Source: Xanthostigma xanthostigma (Eukaryota > Arthropoda > Insecta > Raphidioptera > Raphidiidae). Taken from it: DNA of 64,000 bases. Where the stretch lies: assembly GCA_963575645.1 (NCBI GenBank), contig OY754465.1, forward strand, positions 59,667,901 through 59,731,900. Direction: 5' to 3'. The translations under genes and the position numbers were made by a program. Shown piece by piece: positions 25,424 to 35,950 of the stretch (positions within the stretch are counted from its first letter, which is position 1; each line of letters begins with the position of its first letter). The notes below the pieces were generated by a model. That model was given only the letters and a program-made list of their open reading frames with translations, had not been told where the DNA came from and did no database searches.

Positions 25424-25759
25424 TTAATGGCATTGGATACCTAGAAATACCCCTTGCACTTATCTCAAATCCTCGCCTAAAAACGATTACAGCTCTCCCG
25501 ACGCTATTTTTAACATTAGGGGGTTCGGGTAAACGCCAAACAATCACACTATAGATTCTATACAGGCAAAAAATCTTCAAAACGTAGTGAATACTTTTGC
25601 TTTAATTCGTCTGCAGGCTTTGTTGTGTGATTCTTGGTTCTTCATTTGGAGTTTACCGAAACCCTCTAGTTTTAAAAATAGCTACACCTGTTTTTAAGCG
25701 ACGGGAAAGTATTGAGATGAATAGAGCGGGGGGTATTTGTAGATATTCAATGCTCTTAA
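25424..25759. mobile_element. Palindromic MITE with TTAA flanks, diverged copy
   Basis: It is bounded by TTAA on each side. The inverted arms carry ATTGGATACCTAGAAATACC or the complement of AGATATTCAATGC, then CTCGCCTAAAAACG/CTGTTTTTAAGCGACG, CCCGACGCTATTTTTAA/TTTTAAAAATAGC and GGGGGTTCGG/GAAACCCTC. The same arms occur in the better-preserved copy at 52939-53366. TTAA borders are the target choice of piggyBac-type transposases, but the terminal bases are not a classic piggyBac end. Confidence 0.7.
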
Positions 25760-26147
25760 TGAAAGTTAATTCATGTTGAGAAAAGGGCCACTATAAATAT
25801 TTATATTACCATAAAACAACATACGTAATGAATTGTCTAACATTTAAAATGACCTATTCAAAGGATTAAATTGAAATACAATCAAGCCGATAAGTTTTAT
25901 TGAATTTGAATGTAATTTTATGACGGGTCGTTAAAATTATTGCCTCTTATTTAAAATAAACACTCCTTTTTGATATGTCTTTGGTTACGGGGTTTTGTTT
26001 GCAGTCACTTGCTTTTTTCTCCCTTCAATCTGATTTGACTTTTTTTCTGGTAGTCCCGAAAAGAGTCCATCGATCATATACCGATGCATATTGATTATTT
26101 GTATTGATCTGTAGTGAAAATCGTTCAATTATATTGTTAAACCCCTG

Positions 26148-26750
26148 TATATTGGACCCCGCACAAATCTTATGGGATTTGGTTCTCGGTTAAATTGACC
26201 GAAAATGGTTTTATTTTATAGTTTAAAAGTCACTACGAAAAAGTGTCCATGAGCGCGTAACTATAACCCCAGTGACCTTACAGGATGTAAACATAGCGGA
26301 TTAAACATATACTGTTCCAAAATTAGTGCATCAGTGCATCCTAGAACATCTACATGATTGAGTTTTTTTTACACCTTTTCCACAGGAGCAATTATTTAAT
26401 TATGTGAACATGATTGTTAATAGTATTTACTAAGCATTATGCAGTTGGTTGTTTTGGTACACTGTAATATATATAGTAATAATGTCATATTCGGATTCAG
26501 CGTACTCGAAAACATACCTATTACTAGAGCTTAAGGATTTTTTAAGATTGTGAATTCAATGGATATCCCTATATCTAAAATTTCGCCAAACATATCTGTA
26601 ACTGAAAATCTATTGGTTTTTGGGCTATGTGCCCATGGACACATTTTCTTAGTGACCTTTAAACTATAAAATAAAACCATTTTCGATCAATTTAACCGAA
26701 AAACCAAATCCCATAAGGTTTGTGCGGGATTCTTTATAATATAGTGATTG
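26148..26750. mobile_element. Foldback element with inverted arms of about 115 bp
   Basis: The left arm (about 26148-26262) and right arm (about 26625-26750) are reverse complements. Each has CCCGCACAAA, TTATGGGATTTGGTT, CGGTTAAATTGA, CGAAAATGGTTTTATTTTAT and AGTTTAAA(A/G)GTCACTA. The interior of about 360 bp is AT-rich and non-coding. Class unknown. Confidence 0.75.
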
Positions 26751-27150
26751 GCGGCAATCGTCGAAGGTACGCACATACTGTATATTATTATACAGCGGTT
26801 ACAAAAACGAGCGCCTGATTTGCGCACGCGCACTCAGTAACTCACTGCATCTGATTTCATCTTGTCCTACATACAGCAAAATTGTTCAGAAGTTCGTTAC
26901 TCGCGATAAGGTGAATGAACTAGCCTTGTACGAGGTGTCGTTTAACCTCGTTTTACAATGCCTCTAGAATAAATACATACTATCTACACACAGTGTATGC
27001 TAGTAGTGTACATACTACGTACAGCGGCGGGAAAACGAAATTTTAACTACTTATAACAGTTGAGAAAATCTGGGTCACTATATAAAATGAACAGGATCCG
27101 TCATTTAAAAAAATTTGAAAAGTAGTTTGACCCTGCAGGACATCCCTGTA

Positions 27151-28217
27151 ACTTCCCGCTATTTTCGAGTTCAAAACGCTCAAAAATATATCATTTATAG
27201 CAAGAAGTTTATTTTTTAGCTCTTCGAGCTCAAAAAAAAAAACACTTTGTTACGAAATTTTCGTTCACGATATCTCATGAACAAATGAACCGATTTTGAT
27301 GCGATTTGCGGCAGTCGACGCAATTTTTTAACCTTAAAAAGTAATTTAATACAGAAAAATCGATCTCATAGGAATTTTACGAGCAATTTAAAAAAAAATA
27401 CTTTTTTCGTAATTTTTCGTTCACGTTATCTCATGAACAAATGAGCCGATTTTGATGCGGTTTGCTGCAATCGACGCAGTTTTTTTAACCTAAGAAAGTA
27501 AATTATTACAAAAAAATCGATTTGATAAGAATTTTACGAGTAATTTTAAAAAATTACTTTTTTCGTAATTTTTCGTTCACGTTATCTCATGAACAAATGA
27601 TCCAATTTTGATATGGTTTGCGGCGATCGACACAGTTTTTTTAGCTTAAGAAAGTAATTTATTACAAAAAAATCAATCTGATAACAATTTTAAGTCATTT
27701 TAAAAAAACACTTTTTTACGATTTTTTCGTTCACGGTTTCTCGTGAACAAATGAACCAATTTTGATGCGGTTTGCGGAAATCGACGCAGTTTGTTAAGGA
27801 GAAGAGCTGATTAGTTTTTGGAATTAATCGGTTTAGTAGTTTAGAAATTTTTTTACAAAAACAAATTTTTAAAAATTTTTGAAACTTGTTTTTTTAAGAT
27901 TTCTCAAAATTTTTTGGGCCGAATCGTTTCAAATTTTCAGGAAGTCTAAGTTCACCAAGATCACGTCAGATGCCGCAAACCGCGTTTCAGTCGGACACTC
28001 CGTTCAAAAGATATAAAAGGTTTACATACATACATACACATACACACACACACATACATACAGCCCTACGGACATCATCGCCAAAATAGTTTCAATAGCT
28101 TCCTAGGACCTCAAAACGTCGAGATCTGGCGAAAACTCGATTTTCGAAAATCGGGGTGAAACCAATAACTTCCCGATTTTTGGAAAAAAAAAATTTTTTT
28201 TTTTAAAGCGGGAAGTT
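27151..28217. mobile_element. TIR element with internal tandem array
   Basis: Its ends are inverted: ACTTCCCGCT at 27151 and AGCGGGAAGT ending at 28216. Inside is a four-unit tandem array (27258-27800). After that come a CATA/CACA microsatellite (28022-28063) and a segment containing ATCGGGGTGAAACC and AACTTCCCGATTTTT. There is no open frame of note. It is a non-autonomous element of about 1.07 kb. Confidence 0.65.
27258..27800. repeat. Tandem array, four units of about 155 bp
   Basis: TTTCGTTCACG(A/T)TATCTCATGA starts units at about 27258, 27414, 27570 and 27724, the fourth with GGTTTCTCGTGA. Each continues ACAAATGA, CCGATTTTGATG, a TTTGCGGCA(G/A)TCGACGCA block and an AATCGAT…ATTTTACGAG part. 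The last unit diverges after GTTAAGGAG. Unit length and long repeated units rule out a CRISPR array. Confidence 0.8.
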
Positions 28218-29292
28218 AAAAATGTTTACTTTGAATAACTCAAAGTAGAGTGTGCCAACCAAATAACGTCTGTGCGGAAGGGAAGTGAAACTCCTAGAAT
28301 TTTGCGCAATCATATAGGCGTAGGTGTTGCCACGTAGTGGATGATGCGATCATCATCAAGGGAAAACTCTTAAAAAAAAGTCAAGACTTTGTTTAATTCT
28401 AAATTAATTTTTTATGACTGCAAAATATTTAATACACTTTTGTATATTATTTCTGCTCTGCATGACGTCATCTACTGTATATTAACGAATAAACTAATTC
28501 TTCCTCTATACTAGTACCGCGGTTGTCTAACACCCACTGCTGTTTCTACCTATCGCGCCGATAAAATATTCCCGTCCTCATCCTCTTTCGCAAATGGAGC
28601 ACCTTTTTCGGAGTTTGTTAGAGAAAAACGGACAATTTCTCCGCACAATTCCTGAAATTGAGATGTGTAGAATTTCTCGACAGAAAATCAGAAAAAAATA
28701 TACAGAAAAACAGACGAAATTCTCTGATTTTCCTTGAAAACAACGATTCGAATGGTAGAGAAATTTTGCAGTTATGTTCAGAGAAATATTTTCAGCAAGG
28801 CGGGACGCTATTTTGTAACAGATTTATGTTCTTTTTTACAGTACTGTATACCTTTCAAGTACTCTTTAGTCTTTTATACATTATGTATGTGCGAATACAT
28901 ATATCTATCTATATATCTATTATTATTATTATTGTACATAAGTATCTCTCACAAGAGAAAGAAAAACTAAGCCAAACTTTCTGTTTTAAAATGAATTCTT
29001 ATGTACATACTCGTATTTGACTAAATTTTACTTTCTCGTATATTGTTAATTATGTACGATGCGTAATTCAGAGAAAGTAAAGCAATCTTGATCACGATTG
29101 TTTCGCTGTGGCCCCCTCAAGAAGGGGCAACACAATAATTATCACGTATTAATATAGTTCGCAAATTATTCAGAAAAACTTCAAAAACGAAAATCTGGTA
29201 TTCACAGAAATCAAAATTGTTGCCAGTGATGTGCAATCTGAGGTCCGTGGATCGCACTAAATTTCCGTTAAAAACTAATGAAATATAATAGG
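28218..29292. other. Non-coding stretch
   Basis: No supported exon. The frame at 28658-29020 has no ATG-initiated domain-like protein and is AT-biased. Confidence 0.4.
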
Positions 29293-29301
29293 TATGCATG
29301 T

Positions 29302-29426
29302 TCAATAAATAAAATTATCGACCAATTTTTCAGACAATATAAGTATTAACAAAATATATAACTAATATATTGTCTGAAAAATTGGTCGAAGAGTTCTAAT
29401 CAGACGTTAATCAAAGATTTGAATAA
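29302..29426. mobile_element. Short inverted-pair retroelement-like insert with TSD (family of 62110)
   Basis: GACCAATTTTTCAGACAATA and its inverted partner form arms around a 25-bp centre. The left outer end is TTCAATAAATAAAATTATC. The right outer end carries GAAGAGTTCTAATCAGACG then TTAATCAAAGATTTGAA. Both match the termini of 62110-62516 in reverse order. TATGCATGT flanks it at 29293-29301 and 29427-29435, a 9-bp target duplication. It looks like a minimal, centre-deleted relative of that element. Confidence 0.75.
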
Positions 29427-29435
29427 TATGCATGT

Positions 29436-30885
29436 ACCTACATAATTATCCACTTTCTTTATCGGGTCTCAATTCTAAAATAATTTTCTAAGGTCCTTCA
29501 AAGAAAAATGGTTGCGCGTCTAACTGATAAAAAAAGTATCGAGCTAAATTTATTTTGGTATATAGCTATTATCAAAGAGACATTTTCAATTACTGCTTTT
29601 TTAATAGCGACAATCGAAATTTTAAAATGATCAACGAATTTTATACCAGACATATTTAATCAGTTTACAGCTATTATACTCCTGGGCAAAATTTACACAC
29701 TTAGTAGGAGGGATTATTGAAGTAGGAACATTTTGTTTTCTTATGAAGCCAGGGTAAACAGTTTGAAAAAGCCCCGGTCGTCGCTTCGCCAATAAATTAT
29801 TAAGGCAACCCCAATATTCTAGCTCCAATATATTTTGACACCCAAGATACTCAACGCTCGGTATTATCAGCTCTACCTACCCCAAAATAATACGTAAATA
29901 ATTTACATACTGCTACTTCTGAAATAATCATACCCAACAGTTCCAGACCAAATTCCACAAATTTTAATTTTGGCCGTAAGTATAAATACCCATGTGCTAA
30001 GTCCTTTATATCGTTTGACGTCAATTAAAAACCTAACACTGTATCTCGTTGGAATGAGTGACAGAGAACAAGAGAGAGGGAGAAAGAGAGAAACACATGT
30101 TTGCAAAAGCGAGATGTGTGAATAATATGCATTTGCGAGGAAGGCCATAGCTTGTCGAGTGCAATACCCTAGCCTCCGACGGGGTACTGGCTGTCCTAGA
30201 TTGTTAACTTCAGTTAGCTATATACAATATTCATACGTAGATACATTACGTTTACGTAGAATGCCCACCAAGGTGTTTGTACTTGCCAACTCCAAGCTAC
30301 GGTAGATAACAACCAAATTATTTGTACTACTCCACGAGTCGGGTTAAATCAGACACACAGCACGATAAAGAATTCCTTGTATGCTTGATTTAGTAGTCCC
30401 GACGTTCTAAAATTTATAAATGTTTTGGGGACCTGGCATCTGGGGAGCTGTCGTACGATCGTCATGTCTGAAGATACCAGAGTTTAATACAATTTTAGAG
30501 TTCCAAATTATCGCGGTTTAAACTTACCAAGCTAAAGATTTGAAGTTGTATAGTTCCGATTATAATCGGACCTCTACGATAGAAGACCGTAGAACTATGA
30601 AATGTGTTTGTAGTGTTCAGTATGGAATAGTATCGGAAGATGCATTAAAGCTTCTGAAAGGATCATTTTTTGAAACCAATTTTATATATTAGTATAATAT
30701 CGAGTTTTATTATAAACGTAAACGTTGTTGGATTCGGAGGAATACCATTTTGGAAAGCATTAAGGTGTTAAGAAGGATTAAATTTCATTTCAGGATGAAA
30801 TATTGGCGCTCTCTTTGGTTTCATTCACACTCACTCGTTATGGAATTTTCTTTTGGGGTGATTCTCCATATATATAATACTAGCG
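29436..30885. other. Non-coding stretch
   Basis: No gene or repeat end is identified. There is a short GA-rich stretch near 30060-30092. Confidence 0.4.
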
Positions 30886-31467
30886 GTCCCGCCCAGTTTC
30901 ACCCAGGTGCAAAAGAACGAATGGGGAAGGAAGGGACATGAGTAGTGAGTACACACATTCATCTTAGTTTACCGAGATGAATGTTGTGTCCAAATTTCAT
31001 GATGATCGGAGTTACCGTTCAAAAGTTTTTGTCGATAAAGAGCAGTATTTAAACTTTTTTTAAGTAATTTTTTTTTAAATGAATTAAATAAAATTTAAAA
31101 AAATTTAAATGTAAGCCTTAAAAGAAAGCAATGTAAAAAATAAAAATATATTCACCCAACGTGGGGCTCGAACCCACGACCCTAATATTGACAGTCGCAT
31201 GCGCTACCGATTGATCTACCTGACGTTGTGTTCTTTCATCACTAATGTGAGTATATCTAGTTAGTGCATTTCACATGAATAGAAGCTTATTTTTGAGATA
31301 CTTTTTGCAACATTTTTCATTAAAGCTCCGCTCCTATAGCCTTCCTCGGTAAATGGGCTATCCAACAAAAAAAAATTATTCAATTTGAACCAGTAGTTCC
31401 TGAGATTAGCGTGTTCAAACAAACAAATAAACAAACAAACTCTTCAACTTTATGTATTAGTATAGAT
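30886..31467 (+). repeat. Composite SINE-like repeat with tRNA-Lys-like module, copy 1
   Basis: The outer parts match the 22224 copy: the start TACTAGCGGTCCCGCCCAGT and the end AACAAACTCTTCAACTTTA, TGTATTAGTATAGAT. After GTTTTTGTCG the sequence departs for about 260 bp that include a minus-strand tRNA-like region (31153-31225), then rejoins the family at a CTTTTTGCAACATTTTTCAT block. The same junction and module are in the 33509 copy, so the composite spread as one unit. Confidence 0.75.
31153..31225 (-). repeat. tRNA-Lys-derived module inside SINE
   Basis: The minus strand has GGTCGTGGGTTCGAGCCCCA then CGTTGGGTG, which matches the T-arm and acceptor end of insect tRNA-Lys(CTT) as I recall it, with a perfect B-box. 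The A-box side is TAGATCAATCGGTAGCGC, close to TAGCTCAGTCGGTAGAGC. The anticodon loop reads CTGTCAA, so the anticodon is GTC and not CTT, and the anticodon stem is broken. It is a decayed promoter module, not a working tRNA gene. Confidence 0.7.
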
Positions 31468-31604
31468 GAGCTGTTTATTTTTCAGTAACGCTTCATAAGA
31501 ACTAGAGTTATGGAGATCACTGTTCAATGGCAAAAAAAAATACAATATATATGGCATTTTCATTTACGAATGTTCAATATTCTAAAAAAATATCCACAGC
31601 TATT

Positions 31605-31893
31605 TATGCCAACATGAGTATGGCACTAGAACGAGAAGCCTATGTACCCAACACTTCTTCTCCAGAATCAACAAAAGATCCATGAATTATTAAAACAATA
31701 ATCATTTGCCTCTAGCTACTAAAAATGTAAGCCTATCAAAACTCAAAAAGGAGCTCAAGGCTGTGTTGTTATGCCATAATTTTTATAACATGAACGGATT
31801 TTTCTCTGTATTGTCCTAACAACTTTGTATAATTAAAATGACGTTTTCGGTCACTACACAAGTAGAACCTTACAGAAATAAAGCACTTATTAT
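31605..31893 (+). pseudogene. LINE ORF2 C-terminal fragment with 3' tail
   Basis: Conceptual translation from about 31607 gives HEYGTRTRS, an in-frame stop, NNNHLPLATKN and then LSKLKKELKAVLL…FYNMNGFF. This is the C-terminal pattern of jockey/CR1-like ORF2 proteins. Some 85 bases later an ACAGAAATAAAGCAC segment leads into (TTA)n at 31889-31905. It is heavily 5'-truncated and inactive. The reading is modestly diverged, so family placement is tentative. Confidence 0.6.
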
Positions 31894-31905
31894 TATTATT
31901 ATTAC

Positions 31906-32605
31906 TTTATGTTTTATTTGAATACAAACAAGATAAAGTAATAAAATTTTAATGTGATTAAAATATATAAAATAAAATGCTGATTATTGATGGATATATT
32001 TCTTGAGTTTAAATTTAAGAATACAAGATATTACCTATCTATATTGTTTTGGAGATTCGAGTAAGTAAATTTAAATATATACTCCAGTGGTATCCGGAAT
32101 GGAAATATAGAATTAAAATGCACAATATTCAATTTAGAATACTCAAGCGGTACGGAAGAACCACAGAATCAAATCTATAAAAAAGGAGTGAGTCATATCT
32201 TCACAACACAATACAAGGGGCATAGTTGTATTGAGAACGGTATACTTTACATTGTTTCTTTCCTTTGCCGCTCCACTAAGTGAGCCGCACTATAATACCG
32301 ACTAACTACTTAAATGTTGATACCTTACTTTAGAATTAGTAAGCATGGAACTCTGTAGACTCATTCAAGAGTAACGGAGACTTCTAGGTTGGAGGTAAGT
32401 CAGTGAGTTGAGATATGCATATAAATATATATAAGTATATTACATAGTATGAACAATAATAGTTATTGCGAAAGTGAAAATTATTGCAAATATTAAAATA
32501 CACTCCTTGAAATGATATTTCTGCAAAAAATGTTCATAATAATACACCAGGATAATTGTAAGACTAGGTCGGAGCCTCAAGTAGGATGTAAATTATAAAA
32601 ATTAC
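31906..32605. other. Non-coding, probable intron of the 32.6-kb gene
   Basis: No exon is recognised. If the donor at 32605 is real, this stretch is the start of the first intron of the minus-strand gene. Confidence 0.35.
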
Positions 32606-32807
32606 CTGCTAAGACGCAATCCACTAGGCTAGCGTGAAGATCAAATGCTTGTATGGCGTCGACACAGGAATTCGATGTTTCATTTTGAACCTGTTCAGTA
32701 TTCGAAATATTTTCTTTACTATTACTATCATCTTTACAATCGTTCAATGTTCTCGAAGACACTACGACTTTTTCGCAAGATGCTTCCTTGCACACTTTAA
32801 CGGTCAT
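32606..32807 (-). CDS. Probable first coding exon of an unidentified gene
   Basis: An ATG at 32807, with an A at -3, opens 67 codons plus one base and ends at an AGCAG|GTAATT donor (32606/32605), phase 1. The predicted start is MTVKVCKEASC. The middle is rich in S, N, D, E and T with many potential phosphorylation sites. The end, IQAFDLHASLVDCVLAG, looks more ordered. No family is recognised. Support comes from amino-acid composition unlike the surrounding AT noise, the matching donor, and a CG-rich upstream zone (33110-33310) fitting a promoter. Without the donor the frame would run into stops at 32577. Downstream exons should lie at lower coordinates but were not found by eye. It could be a false call; confidence is moderate. 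Confidence 0.5.
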
Positions 32808-33109
32808 TTTTAAACCGAAAAACAGATTTAAAACAAACGACAAACACTAACTAACATAATACAGCGCACGTTCTCAACTAAATTTTACAACGCGAACTGT
32901 CAAATTTAATGTTACAACTTATGCATTATTGTTTATTAATAACAATATTTACCAACAACTCATATACGAATATTCAAAACAAACTGTGAAATAATTTGAA
33001 ATAAAACATTTACTTTAAATTTTAAACACCATTTTATGCAGTTTCAGCTAAAATGCAGACACACTTTTCTCGGTACATAAGCACATGCATAAAACAAAAC
33101 AATGTTATG

Positions 33110-33310
33110 TATGCAGGACAACGATACGTAAGACAGCTGACGCTCGGACTATGGAGCGGTAAATCTTGTCTTGGGCGAATAAAACACTGCAGCGCGGTGT
33201 GCCGCTCGCGCCGTTCGCTCGTGCATCTACGGCAAATAGCGAGAGTGTACACGCGTCCGGCGTGCATTGAAACAGCTGACAAACGTGTTCAAAATGGTAT
33301 TGATCGGCCA
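33110..33310 (-). promoter_or_regulatory. CpG-rich segment, candidate promoter of the 32.6-kb gene
   Basis: This 200-bp stretch is strikingly richer in G, C and CG dinucleotides than its surroundings (for example GCAGCGCGGTGTGCCGCTCG), directly upstream of the candidate first exon. It is open in several frames on both strands, as CG-rich DNA often is. No TATA box is obvious. The promoter role is inference from position and composition. Confidence 0.35.
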
Positions 33311-33508
33311 ATACAATTAATAATGATCTTGGATAAATCGATTATTAAAGAATGTTTCTTATCGATCGACGTTTGATTGCATTTGATGATTAACTGATCT
33401 GCTAAAAACAAGAGTACAAAGCTTACGACTACTTAACTAGTGCTACAGCGGCTGTTGCTCAAACGAGAACTACATATTAAATATAGCAATTATTGATTAA
33501 ACATGGAT

Positions 33509-34228
33509 TACTAGCGGTCCCGCCCGGTTTCACCCGGGTGCAAAAGAATGAATGGGGAAGGGAGGAACATGAGTACGCACATTCATCTTAGAGTACCGAG
33601 ATGAATGTTGTGTCCAAACTTCAAAAGTTTTTGTCGTTAAAAAGCAGTATTTATACTTTTTTAAGTAATAAATTTCTTTTAATATAATAAATATTTAATT
33701 GAAAACATTGTAGAAAAATTATTTTTATGTATAGGTGCCTATAGTTGTAACAGTTTTCAAATGAGCTTTTAATTAGATTTATTTAATTTTAATCAGTCGT
33801 AAAAAATTTTAAAAAATTGAAATGCAAACCTTAGAAAAAAGCAATGTAGAAAATTAAAAAAAAAATAAAAATATATTCGCCGACGTGGGGCTTGAACCCT
33901 AGAGTCTAGACCCTGACATTAAGAGTCTTACACTCTACCGACTGAGCTATCCGGGCTTGTACTTTTGAACGCTAATAGTGCAGTATTTAGTTAAGGCATT
34001 TCACCTGATAATATTTGTCGGACGGACTAATTTTGAGACACATCTTGCAACATTTTTCATTTATATTCCGCTCCAATTAGTCGTAGCGTAATATTATATA
34101 GCCTATAGCCTTCCTCGATAAATGGGCTATCCAACAAAAAAAAAATTTTCAATTCGAACCAGTAGTTTCTGAGATTAGCGCGTTCAAACAAACAAACAAA
34201 CTCTTCAGCTTTATATATTAGTATAGAT
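33509..34228 (+). repeat. Composite SINE-like repeat with tRNA-Lys-like module, copy 2
   Basis: The start is TACTAGCGGTCCCGCCCGGT, TTTCACCCGGGTG; the end is AAACTCTTCAGCTTTATATA, TTAGTATAGAT. After TTTTTGTCG an insert of about 370 bp carries a tRNA-like region (33878-33956). Then ATTTGTCGGACGGACTAATT resumes the family sequence, so TTTGTCG appears on both sides of the insert, as a target duplication would. The insert start (AAAGCAGTATTTA) is shared with 30886-31467. Confidence 0.8.
33878..33956 (-). repeat. tRNA-Lys(CTT)-like module inside SINE
   Basis: The minus strand reads GCCCGGATAGCTCAGTCGG, TAGAGTGTAAGACTCTTAAT, then GTCAGGGTC, an extra six bases, and GGGTTCAAGCCCCACG. Anticodon loop CTCTTAA gives CTT, lysine. 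The D-arm and anticodon are well kept, but the T-stem has an insertion and the acceptor pairs poorly. It is best read as the SINE's pol III promoter module. Confidence 0.75.
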
Positions 34229-34674
34229 AATAATTCAGAAAATGGTCGTTTCATTTCAGCAATTAAATATCGCTTTAAGACTAATTCTGTTTGTTTTTCT
34301 CTAAATGTTGTTATGTCGATTTGTGTTTAATTTTTTGATTCTACAAATACGTAGTTCAGATAACCTCGTATCTGAAAAAAAATGTCGGTGCACTCATTTC
34401 ACTATTAAACGCTCCGTTTGATCGCAGGAGGGGTGATTTTTTAATTTATATAATATAACCCCTGCAATCGTCAACACCATGACGATTATTAAAAAAACTC
34501 ATAAACAGGCAGACAATGATCTCGGTTGATCCTGATTGGGCAGGCAAGAAAACAAGTTTACAAGGTCGTTGATATAAACTCCTACAACAGTTTGTTCGAC
34601 TAGTAAATTAGAAGGGCTTCTTATTGTAAAGTGCAGAATGAGGCATAATATCTTGTATTCTGTGCTTGAAAAGT

Positions 34675-35340
34675 ACACACAGGCTGGATTTGCCGCTAGA
34701 TTTAAATACCATACTGCTGTAAAAAGTCAAAAAGCAGTAAGACCAACTTATGAATTTGAGTAAATCAAGATTTACTAAAAATGTCTTGACCGTCCAGAAT
34801 TTTAGATTATGGAAACCAAAACATGGGGGAAACATTTTTTAAAGACAATAAAATTATTGCTGCAGCACTTACTGCTGTCGTTGGCTTCAGTATGAACTCA
34901 TTTTGTCAACAAATGTCACTTACTGCCCTTTGCCTTTTTACGGCAGTATAGATTTCTTGATTGTTTTTATGTGCTCGCTTCACACGAGACGTCTTTTCAA
35001 GCTTGTTTTGCAGGTAGGTTCGGTGCACGCACAGTGATAGAACGGTTTAATGTTTAAAGTCTCTGAACAGAACACACACTATGGCACAGTGTTTGTGGGC
35101 GTTTGTTCATGTCGCCCACTTCACAAGATATACTGTTTCCTGATTGGTTTTTGCTCAGAGCAAGCAGAGGACCAAGCAAGAAAAATTACCCCTGTTTAAA
35201 TTTTAAAATCCATCTTGTGATCTAACAGGTGAGCCCGCGGTGATGTCATTTCCAGACTCGTAACCAGTCTGCTGGCTAGCAGAAGTCCAAGCAGTGTTTC
35301 CAGCACCGTGTGCAGCGGCCTTTAGATCTTAAACAACTGT
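34675..35340. repeat. Dispersed repeat, copy 1 (second copy at 58965)
   Basis: It shares with 58965-59375 the ordered blocks AGGCTGGATTTGCCGCTAG, TGTGCTCGCTTCACACGAGA, CAGTGATAGAACGGT, TCTCTGAACAGAACACAC, TTCCTGATTGGTT, GTGAGCCCGC, GACTCGT/TTTTGT and CAGCAGAAGTCCAAGCAGTG. The two copies are diverged and non-coding. The element class is unknown. Confidence 0.75.
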
Positions 35341-35583
35341 AATGTCAATTTTCTGATCTTAAAATAAAAATATAAAATCCTCAATAATAAATATAAAAAA
35401 TTATTTAAAAAAATTCAATTTAGGTACTTCTAAAGAGGATAAGATAATTTTGAATTTTAGGTTTACTATCCACTTTTCATGTCTAACAATAGTTTTAAAC
35501 GGCTATACCACTGAAACTAAAAGAGATACCGGGTTGCGTTTGGACGAAATCGATTAAGTGTGATTTTTACTAAGACTGGTGCA

Positions 35584-35950
35584 AACATTACCCCATCCCC
35601 ATTGAGGGGAATGGGGAACTTTGAAATGTTAAATGCGGATCCCTATTTTTTATCGCCTAAAAATACAAAAGTATTATCCCAAACACTTTACAAGAAATTG
35701 TATAATTGACTCACACTCAGCAGGTGTTGTCGATTTGACCAATTTTTTTGTCAAACTAACCAAAAAATTGGTCAAATCGACAACATCTGCTGAGTGTGAG
35801 TCAATTATACAATTTCTTGTAAAGTGTTTGGGATAATACTATTACTTTTGTATTTTTAGTCGGGAAGTCCGAATCCACGATAAAAAGTAGGGGTCCCCAT
35901 TTAACATTTCAAAGTTCCCACGTCCCCTTAATTGGGTAATGTTTGATTTT
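35584..35950. mobile_element. Foldback element with arms of about 160 bp
   Basis: The left arm starts AAACATTACCCC and the right arm ends GGGTAATGTTT. Within the arms AATGGGGAACTTTGAAATGT, TACAAGAAATTGTATAATTG, ACTCACACTCAGCAG and TTGACCAATTTTTTTG pair with their complements. The loop is about 5-20 bp. The inner 80 bp of arm are almost perfect. Non-coding. Confidence 0.85.

Noticed and set aside
27258-27800. CRISPR-like array
   Set aside because: Units are about 155 bp and repeated end to end without unique spacers; this is a eukaryotic tandem repeat.
33878-33956. Functional tRNA-Lys gene
   Set aside because: There is an insertion in the T-stem region and poor acceptor pairing, and it lies inside a dispersed composite repeat with a second diverged copy.
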